Source: Thermoplasmata archaeon
GTDB lineage: Bacteria > Actinomycetota > Acidimicrobiia > Acidimicrobiales > Acidimicrobiaceae
DNA length: 5,224 nucleotides
Direction of reading: 5' to 3'
Assembly (NCBI GenBank): GCA_021836665.1
Contig: JAKBHQ010000337.1
Coordinates: 1-5,224 of the forward strand
Made by a program: the position numbers and the translations under genes. A model generated the notes under the pieces. The model saw only the letters and a list, made by a program, of their open reading frames with translations, did no database searches and was not told the origin of the DNA. Below are positions 1-5,224 of this stretch, piece by piece. Every line of letters starts with the position of its first letter. The stretch's first letter is position 1.

Positions 1-1069
1 CTTTGCATTCATCCCAAAGATGAAAAACTGGTTCATACTCTCCTCGATAGTGATTATCGTCGGACTTGGGGCCGTTGGCATTAGGGGCCTTAATTTTGGT
101 ATCGATTTCAAAGGTGGTACTTCATGGGAGGTGCCGTCGCAGACCTTGACCGTTGCAAAGGCCCAGTCTGACGTAGCATCACTGGGCGTCCGACAGGCCA
201 CGGTGGTTTCACTGGGCGGCAAGTCCGGGCGAACTATCGAAGTCGAGGCAGATCTATCCTCCTTGAGCGTGCCGGCCCGAACGGCTCTAGAGGACAAGGT
301 TTCAGCGCTTTTGGCTAAAGACGGAGGGGTAGCGGTTTCCACTGTAGGACTTTCCGACGTCGGACCAACCTGGGGTGGAGAGATCACCGCAGCTGCGGAA
401 AGGGCGTTGATCTTTTTCTTCCTTGGGATAGCTCTGTATATCTCGTTGCGATTTGAATGGAAAATGGCCGGGGCTGCCCTGTTGGCTGTTGTTCACGACC
501 TACTGGTTACCGTCGGCATCTATGCGATAGTGGGCTTTCAGGTCACACCTGCGACGGTTATTGCCGTTCTCACGATCTTGGGATACTCCCTCTACGATAC
601 GATTGTCGTCTTCGATAGGATCCAGGAGAACGTTAAGGACCTTGCCAACAAGGGCCGAATGAGTTACGCCGACACGGTTAACCTTTCTGTAAACCAGGTG
701 CTGATGAGATCGTTGAACACTTCAATCGTCGCTATCATCCCGATTCTGTCTATCCTGCTAATTGGTGCGGAGCTCCTTGGTGCAACGACTTTGCAAGACT
801 TCGGTTTGGCGCTATTCGTGGGACTCACCACCGGAGCCTACTCTTCGATTTTCATCGCATCCCCCCTCTTGGTCCTCTTCAAGGAGCGGGAAAAGAGGTA
901 TAAGACCCTTCGAATGAGGTTAGAGGCCAAGGGTGGAGCGCAGGTACTCCTGACTCCCAAGGAGGCCGCTTTGGTAGGAGCAAACGCAGCTTCAAACGGC
1001 GATGGCGTCAGGTCGGTGGCTCAAAGCCCGCGAGGTGGATCGAAGTCCAAGACAAAAAAGAGGCGTTAG
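1..1069 (+). CDS. secF: Protein translocase subunit SecF, 5' end outside window
   Basis: SecF is a membrane partner of SecD in the SecDF complex, which uses the proton motive force to help pull exported proteins through SecYEG. The frame is already open at position 2, and the residues before the first ATG (position 20) read FAFIPK. This matches the short conserved stretch that precedes TM1 in SecF, so the true start probably lies upstream and the ATG at 20 is internal. Counting from that Met, TM1 covers about 4-20 and is followed by the signature GIDFKGG (27-33). A periplasmic/extracellular domain follows, then VGPTWGGE (114-121) and five more membrane segments (about 127-145, 150-171, 178-199, 233-253, 261-287). 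VVHD (157-160) and GYSLYDTIVVFDRI (188-201) are diagnostic. The SLYDT form is the one I associate with actinobacterial SecF. The C-terminus ends in a basic tail, SKSKTKKRR. SecD is expected immediately upstream. No clear terminator follows the stop at 1067-1069. Confidence 0.95.
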   Translation, partial: FAFIPKMKNWFILSSIVIIVGLGAVGIRGLNFGIDFKGGTSWEVPSQTLTVAKAQSDVASLGVRQATVVSLGGKSGRTIEVEADLSSLSVPARTALEDKVSALLAKDGGVAVSTVGLSDVGPTWGGEITAAAERALIFFFLGIALYISLRFEWKMAGAALLAVVHDLLVTVGIYAIVGFQVTPATVIAVLTILGYSLYDTIVVFDRIQENVKDLANKGRMSYADTVNLSVNQVLMRSLNTSIVAIIPILSILLIGAELLGATTLQDFGLALFVGLTTGAYSSIFIASPLLVLFKEREKRYKTLRMRLEAKGGAQVLLTPKEAALVGANAASNGDGVRSVAQSPRGGSKSKTKKRR

Positions 1070-1149
1070 GTTAAGACCGGCACTACCAGACTTGAACTGT
1101 TAATAAATGTAACTTCGTTCCTACGCCAGTCGGCGGATGCTCCAAATAG

Positions 1150-1178
1150 TTAGCAAACTGGTTAATTTGGTCTAGTCT
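1150..1178 (+). promoter_or_regulatory. Candidate promoter of rel
   Basis: A -10-like hexamer TAGTCT (1173-1178, fits TANNNT) lies 17 bp after a -35-like TTAGCA (1150-1155, four of six bases matching TTGACA). Transcription would start about seven bases after the -10 hexamer, near 1185, almost on the rel ATG at 1187. The arrangement is seen directly; promoter function is inferred. A second TANNNT match, TAATTT at 1163-1168, is an alternative. Short AT-rich matches of this kind arise often by chance. Confidence 0.35.
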
Positions 1179-1186
1179 CTAAGCAA

Positions 1187-3400
1187 ATGGCATTTGCGGC
1201 AAGGGATCAGATCGTTTCCCACGTTCCGAATCCTGATCGGCTTATCCGGTCCTACGAGGACTCGCACCCTGGTCTGGATACCGGGATGATTCGGGCTGCC
1301 TATGAGGCCGCAGAGAAGGCACACGATGGACAGTTTCGAAAGTCTGGGGAGCCCTACCTTATTCATCCACTTGGCGTTGCTCAGATCGTTTGTGAGCTGG
1401 GTGTCGATGACATCACAATAGCGAGTGCACTATTGCACGACGCAGTGGAAGATACTGAGCTTTCCCTAGGGGAGTTGGAAGCGAGCTTTGGAGAGCAGGT
1501 AGCAAGGGTCGTAGACGGGGTGACAAAGCTGGATCGGCTGAGTTTTGAGTCTCGTGAAGCCCAGCAAGCAGCGACAATGAGGAAGATGCTGTTGGCGATG
1601 GCTCGGGATCCTAGGGTACTCGTGATAAAGCTGGCTGATCGCCTACATAACATGAGGACGGTGGGTGCGCTTGCGGAGCTAAAGCAGCGGCGTATAGCCC
1701 AAGAAACCCTCGATATTTATGCGCCTCTTGCCCATCGACTTGGTATCCAGATGATTAAGTGGCAGCTAGAGGATTTAGCATTTGCCACCCTGCATCCGCG
1801 ACGCTATGCGGAGATTGAACAGATGGTGGAGGTGCGCTCTCCGGAGCGGGAGCAATACCTCCAATCAGTTATTGAGTCTGCGACCGAAAGGCTCCTTGCC
1901 GTCGGCATCGAGGGAGAGGTTAGCGGGAGACCGAAGCATCTATACAGCATCTATGAAAAGATGGTCCTTAAATCAAAGGACTTTGACTCGATATTTGACA
2001 TCATCGGGATAAGGATTATAACCGCTACCGAAAAGGATTGCTGGGCTGCACTCGGGGTAGTCCATTCGCTTTGGAATCCGCTGCCAGGACGGTTTAAGGA
2101 TTACATAAACGCACCTAAATTTAACCTCTACCAGTCGCTACACACCACGGTGATGCTTCCGACGGGAAATCCTCTCGAGGTACAAGTCAGGACCAAGGAG
2201 ATGCATCAGAGGGCCGAGTTTGGGGTAGCAGCACACTGGGGATATAAAGAGGGCTCGAGCCAGGCGGAAATGATCTGGCTGCAGAGGATAGTCGATTGGC
2301 AGCGCGATACGCCAGATCCGATCGAGTTTCTAGAGAACTTGAAGCTTGACCTCGAGTTAGACGAAGTCTACGTTTTTACTCCAAAAGGCAGGGTGATTAC
2401 TCTACCCACCAAGGCCACGCCGATCGATTTTGCCTACTCGGTCCACACCGAGGTTGGACACCGCTGTATAGGCGCAAAGGTCAATGGCCGCCTGGTCCCC
2501 CTTGATTCTGAACTCCGTAGCGGTGATACCGTCGAGATATTCACCTCGAAGGTCCAAAATGCGGGACCCTCTAGGGACTGGCTCAAGGTGGTTGCGACCG
2601 CTCGAGCAAGGTCAAAGATCAAGCAATGGTTTTCAAAGGAGCGCCGCGAGGACTCTATCGAGACCGGTCGGGAAGAGCTGGTCAAGGCGCTGCGCAAAGA
2701 GAGCCTCCCGGTGCAAAAGCTTACCGCATCATCTGGGATGACCCAGCTCGCCGAAATGATGGGCGTCGGTGACACCGATACATTTTTAGCTGGAATTGGC
2801 GAAGGACACATTAGCGCTAAAGGCGTAGTACAGAGGTTACTTAAGGAGCTCCATAAAGGAGACTCCGACGAACAGCTCCCAATCAGCCTCAACGCCCCAA
2901 GATTCACCCGCAGGCGCAGCGGTTCGGCGGGGATATATGTCGAGGGTTTAGACGACGTCATGATCCGTCTGTCGCGCTGTTGTAGCCCGGTACCGGGAGA
3001 CGAAATAGTCGGCTTTGTTACCCGCGGGCGAGGGGTTTCGGTTCATCGGAGCGACTGCCCGAACGCGATGTCACTTTTCGCAAGTTCTACCGAGCGACTC
3101 ATCGAGGTCGAATGGGATAAGACAAATTCTGGGGTCTTTGCTACGACGATCGAAGTCAGAGCCCTCGACAGGTCCAGGCTGCTCGCCGACGTAACCCGAC
3201 TATTAGCTGAACATCATGTGAATATTCTTTCGAGTTCGTCGCAGGCCGGCAGTGATCGGATTTCGAGGATGCGGTTCGAATTCGAACTCGCCGATCCATC
3301 CCACTTGGATTCGGTTTTAGTTTCAATTAAAAAACTCGACAGCGTCTACGACGCTTATCGACTTGTTCCGAGGCGCACCAAGGGAAACGGCACCTCTTAG
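1187..3400 (+). CDS. rel: Bifunctional (p)ppGpp synthetase/hydrolase (RelA/SpoT family)
   Basis: This is a long Rel enzyme of the stringent response: it makes (p)ppGpp from ATP and GDP/GTP on starved ribosomes and also hydrolyses it. At 737 residues the length is normal. The HD hydrolase domain shows H60, H84-D85, E88-D89 and D151, each exactly seven residues beyond the known catalytic positions of Streptococcus Rel (H53, H77-D78, E81-D82, D144). The synthetase domain has R248 and K250 (GRPKH), D271, R302-F-K-D305, Y315 in NLYQSLHT and EVQVRT from E331. The RxKD form is the charge pattern of bifunctional rather than synthetase-only enzymes. The regulatory half follows: TGS about 393-454, a helical region, a CC/zinc-finger-type motif with C598, C599, H620 and C624, and a C-terminal ACT domain about 655-728. 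The ATG at 1187 is favoured because the constant offset of seven to Streptococcus Rel fits it, and an in-frame stop (TAA at 1163) leaves no earlier ATG or GTG. No Shine-Dalgarno sequence precedes it. The name relA is also used for this gene in actinobacteria. Confidence 0.97.
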   Translation: MAFAARDQIVSHVPNPDRLIRSYEDSHPGLDTGMIRAAYEAAEKAHDGQFRKSGEPYLIHPLGVAQIVCELGVDDITIASALLHDAVEDTELSLGELEASFGEQVARVVDGVTKLDRLSFESREAQQAATMRKMLLAMARDPRVLVIKLADRLHNMRTVGALAELKQRRIAQETLDIYAPLAHRLGIQMIKWQLEDLAFATLHPRRYAEIEQMVEVRSPEREQYLQSVIESATERLLAVGIEGEVSGRPKHLYSIYEKMVLKSKDFDSIFDIIGIRIITATEKDCWAALGVVHSLWNPLPGRFKDYINAPKFNLYQSLHTTVMLPTGNPLEVQVRTKEMHQRAEFGVAAHWGYKEGSSQAEMIWLQRIVDWQRDTPDPIEFLENLKLDLELDEVYVFTPKGRVITLPTKATPIDFAYSVHTEVGHRCIGAKVNGRLVPLDSELRSGDTVEIFTSKVQNAGPSRDWLKVVATARARSKIKQWFSKERREDSIETGREELVKALRKESLPVQKLTASSGMTQLAEMMGVGDTDTFLAGIGEGHISAKGVVQRLLKELHKGDSDEQLPISLNAPRFTRRRSGSAGIYVEGLDDVMIRLSRCCSPVPGDEIVGFVTRGRGVSVHRSDCPNAMSLFASSTERLIEVEWDKTNSGVFATTIEVRALDRSRLLADVTRLLAEHHVNILSSSSQAGSDRISRMRFEFELADPSHLDSVLVSIKKLDSVYDAYRLVPRRTKGNGTS

Positions 3401-3475
3401 CTGCACAGTTTATAGGCACCTTTCTACTGGAAATAGCTACCCGATGAGTGACCCCGGGGCAAAAAATGTGAGAGA

Positions 3476-3489
3476 TAACACGATTGTTA
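3476..3489. promoter_or_regulatory. Short inverted repeat upstream of permease
   Basis: TAACA (3476-3480) and TGTTA (3485-3489) are perfect reverse complements around a 4-bp spacer, CGAT. The site lies about 100 bp before the permease start and could be a transcription factor site. The arms are only five bases long, so chance occurrence is quite possible. No regulator can be named. Confidence 0.2.
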
Positions 3490-3536
3490 CTACAAATCCT
3501 TCAATCTCGTTTAAAAAGGTGCTAGCTTTCTGCTAT

Positions 3537-3549
3537 CCGCATAATGCGG
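3537..3549. promoter_or_regulatory. 13-bp dyad, possible operator of the permease gene
   Basis: CCGCAT (3537-3542) and ATGCGG (3544-3549) are perfect inverted arms around a single A, ending 38 bp before the permease ATG. The dyad contains CATAAT (3540-3545), five of six bases matching the -10 consensus TATAAT. A regulator bound here would therefore cover the promoter if this -10 is used. No convincing -35 hexamer sits at the usual distance, so the promoter assignment is weak. With a one-base centre the dyad cannot form a stable RNA hairpin loop, and no T-run follows, so it is not a terminator. Confidence 0.35.
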
Positions 3550-3573
3550 TTTATGAGTAAGTTGCATAAACAA

Positions 3574-3581
3574 GAAGGGGG
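3574..3581 (+). promoter_or_regulatory. Ribosome binding site of the permease gene
   Basis: The purine run GAAGGGGG precedes two in-frame ATG codons at 3582 and 3588. Its AAGG core (3575-3578) is nine bases from the ATG at 3588 but only three from the one at 3582. This decides the start in favour of 3588. Confidence 0.6.
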
Positions 3582-3587
3582 ATGTGT

Positions 3588-5224
3588 ATGAGCACACAGC
3601 CAGAGGGGGGTGTCGTACTCAAGCGTGCTATGAGTCGACTAGACCTCACCATGGCGGGGCTCGGTGCCATCATCGGTTCTGGGTGGCTATTCGGAGGGCT
3701 TTACGCCGCAAATGATGCGGGTCCTTCGGCGGTCATAGGCTGGATCATAGGCGGAATTGCCGTCATGCTCATTGGCCTGGTTTACGCAGAGCTGTCAGGT
3801 ATGGCACCAGAGGCTGGGGGAATAGCGCGGTATCCGCACTTTACCCACGGTCCGCTCGTCGGCTTCATAATGTCATGGGGAGCTTTTCTAGCCTATGCAT
3901 CGGTTCCGGCCATTGAAGCCGAAGCCGTTGTACAGTACGCTGAGCACTATATTCCGAGTTTGTCGAATTCTTCTGCAGAGCGTTTCATCATTGAGGCTCT
4001 TCTGCTGATACTGTTTTTTGGTATCAACTCCTATGGTGTCAAGGTCTTCGCAAAGACCAACACGATAGTGACGACCTTCAAGTTCCTTACGCCAGGTTTG
4101 ACCATAATTCTATTTCTTTTCGTTGCCAAGCACTGGGGTAATTACACCGCTACTGCAACTGGCGGGTTCGCTCCTTATGGGACATCGGGCATTTTGAAGG
4201 CCGTTGCTACTTCGGGAATTGTCTTTGCCTTTCTAGGTTTCAGGCAAGCCGTCGATCTCGCAGGTGAGGCTAAGAACCCACAGAAGGACGTTCCCAGGGC
4301 GATAATTACAGCAATTTCGATTGGCATTGTGCTTTATACGCTGCTGCAGGTAGTGTTCGTCGCAGCTATAGATCCAAAAGGTCTTGGTAAAGGCTGGGCA
4401 GGGTTGAGCTTTACTTCGCCTTTCGCACAAGTGGCTTCGGCGATCGGGCTGGGCTGGGTGGCGGTAATTTTGTACTTTGATGCGGTGGTCTCACCGGCTG
4501 GTACTGGAAACGTCTATTTGGCTTCGACGGCGAGGGTGCTCTATGCATCGGCTAATAACGGGTATCTACCGGCGCCATTTCGGAAGCTAAATCCAAAGTC
4601 CTCGGTTCCATTTTTGGCACTGTTGGTCACTTTGATCGGCGGAATCATCTTCCTGCTGCCCTTCCCATCTTGGCAAAGCCTGGTCGGAGTTATCTCCTCG
4701 GCTACCGTCTTTACCTATATGATTGGTCCTATATCTGCGGCCGTTCTACGAAAGACAGAATCAGATGCACATAGGCCCTTTACATTAAGTGGCCTGAAGA
4801 TTATAGGTCCTGTCGCCTTTATCGTCGGAACGATGATTATCTACTGGACCGGCTGGGGGATCGACTGGAAGTTGATCGTGGCACTTTTGGTCGGTGCGAT
4901 AATCTATTCGATCGTCGCTTCTAGGGCAGGTACTACCCTTGATAAGGTTGATGGAGTAGCCGTGAAGGCTGCATACTGGTTGTTTGGATACCTGATTGCG
5001 ATGCTTCTCATGAGTTACTTTGGCTCAGCGGCCTTTGGCTCACCGTACAACCACGGGAAGGGCCTTATTCAGTATCCTTATGACCTCGTCGTCGATGCAG
5101 TATTGGGCATAGTCTTCTACTATTGGGGTGTCGCTTCTGGAATTAAGACCGAAGCTGGGTCCGCCGCGATGCTCGTTGCCAAGAATGACAGGCTTGCTCG
5201 GCTTAGCGATGAAGAGAAGAGTAA
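3588..5224 (+). CDS. APC-superfamily amino acid permease, YveA-like, 3' end outside window
   Basis: This is an integral membrane transporter, probably importing an amino acid with protons. The frame is open from 3588 to the window edge with no stop, giving at least 545 residues. After a short polar N-terminus (MSTQPEGG), TM1 carries the APC motif GAIIGSGW (26-33), the glycine-rich unwound stretch that binds substrate. YAELSGMAPEAGGIARYP (66-83) follows TM2. FAFLGFRQAVDLAGE (213-227) and KNPQKDVPRA (229-238) mark TM6 and the loop after it. STARVLYASANNGYLP (313-328) is the usual APC loop after TM8. I count about 14 hydrophobic segments, the last near 500-518, then a polar tail. The TM1 and TM2 motifs resemble Bacillus subtilis YveA, described as an aspartate:proton symporter, but this is from memory and the substrate is not proven. 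The tail after 525 is charged (KNDRLARLSDEEK), so the stop is probably close. The 187-bp gap after rel and its own ribosome binding site suggest separate transcription. Confidence 0.9.
   Translation, partial: MSTQPEGGVVLKRAMSRLDLTMAGLGAIIGSGWLFGGLYAANDAGPSAVIGWIIGGIAVMLIGLVYAELSGMAPEAGGIARYPHFTHGPLVGFIMSWGAFLAYASVPAIEAEAVVQYAEHYIPSLSNSSAERFIIEALLLILFFGINSYGVKVFAKTNTIVTTFKFLTPGLTIILFLFVAKHWGNYTATATGGFAPYGTSGILKAVATSGIVFAFLGFRQAVDLAGEAKNPQKDVPRAIITAISIGIVLYTLLQVVFVAAIDPKGLGKGWAGLSFTSPFAQVASAIGLGWVAVILYFDAVVSPAGTGNVYLASTARVLYASANNGYLPAPFRKLNPKSSVPFLALLVTLIGGIIFLLPFPSWQSLVGVISSATVFTYMIGPISAAVLRKTESDAHRPFTLSGLKIIGPVAFIVGTMIIYWTGWGIDWKLIVALLVGAIIYSIVASRAGTTLDKVDGVAVKAAYWLFGYLIAMLLMSYFGSAAFGSPYNHGKGLIQYPYDLVVDAVLGIVFYYWGVASGIKTEAGSAAMLVAKNDRLARLSDEEKS

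Noticed and set aside
1122..1133. CGCC-AGTC-GGCG small hairpin in the secF-rel gap, considered as a terminator.
   Set aside because: The stem is only four base pairs and no T-run follows.
2434..2961. A 175-codon minus-strand ORF inside rel.
   Set aside because: It lies wholly antisense to conserved rel coding sequence (TGS to CC region) and has a low-complexity Ser/Pro/Leu-rich translation. It is a shadow of the real gene.
3274..3287. A 14-bp perfect palindrome, GTTCGAATTCGAAC, which also resembles a tRNA T-arm (GGTTCGAA).
   Set aside because: It lies inside the rel ACT domain and encodes ordinary residues (RFEFEL). No acceptor, D-arm or anticodon stem surrounds it, so it is probably a coding coincidence.
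3451..3466. CCCCGGGG followed by a run of six A residues (preceded by T-G-A), considered as a terminator of rel.
   Set aside because: The palindrome has no loop, and the run is A rather than T on the + strand. On the minus strand the T-run comes before the palindrome, so neither direction makes an intrinsic terminator.
3441..3470. CGATGAG in the rel-permease gap, considered as a hammerhead ribozyme core (CUGAUGAG...GAAA).
   Set aside because: The leading CU is CC, no proper stem II or GAAA partner follows, and the other stems are absent.
3363..3560. A 65-codon + strand ORF spanning the end of rel and the following gap.
   Set aside because: It starts inside rel in another frame, has no ribosome binding site, and its translation shows no recognisable domain. 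It is probably a chance ORF.

Overview
The window holds three protein genes, all on the + strand: the 3' part of secF (protein export), a complete rel gene (bifunctional (p)ppGpp synthetase/hydrolase) and most of an APC-superfamily amino acid permease. Both outer genes run off the window, secF on the left and the permease on the right.

Organism: the secF-then-rel order is typical of Actinobacteria (Actinomycetota). The SecF motif reads GYSLYDT rather than the GYS-x-NDT common in proteobacteria, which also fits. Base composition looks balanced, roughly half G+C by eye, so this is not a typical high-GC actinomycete. A moderate-GC, deep-branching actinobacterium such as a member of Acidimicrobiia is a reasonable guess, but it is inference only.

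Layout: 1-1069 is secF. Positions 1070-1186 are a 117-bp gap with no apt gene, which in many actinobacteria sits between secF and rel. The gap holds a plausible promoter placed so close to the rel ATG that the rel mRNA may be leaderless or nearly so. Positions 1187-3400 are rel, with every hydrolase and synthetase catalytic motif intact and the regulatory half complete. Positions 3401-3587 are a 187-bp gap with two short perfect dyads and a purine-rich ribosome binding site. From 3588 to the window end is a permease ORF of at least 545 codons with about 14 hydrophobic segments, resembling the YveA (aspartate:proton symporter) type.

How the genes relate: SecF works with SecD, presumably encoded just upstream, to complete protein translocation. 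Rel sets the (p)ppGpp level in response to amino acid starvation. The permease probably imports an amino acid. A nutritional link between Rel and the permease is conceivable, but the gap with its own candidate control sites suggests the permease is a separate transcription unit. I see no mobile element, CRISPR array, RNA gene or clear intrinsic terminator, and no evidence for an undescribed system. The most useful observations are the missing apt, the candidate leaderless rel start and the dyads ahead of the permease.
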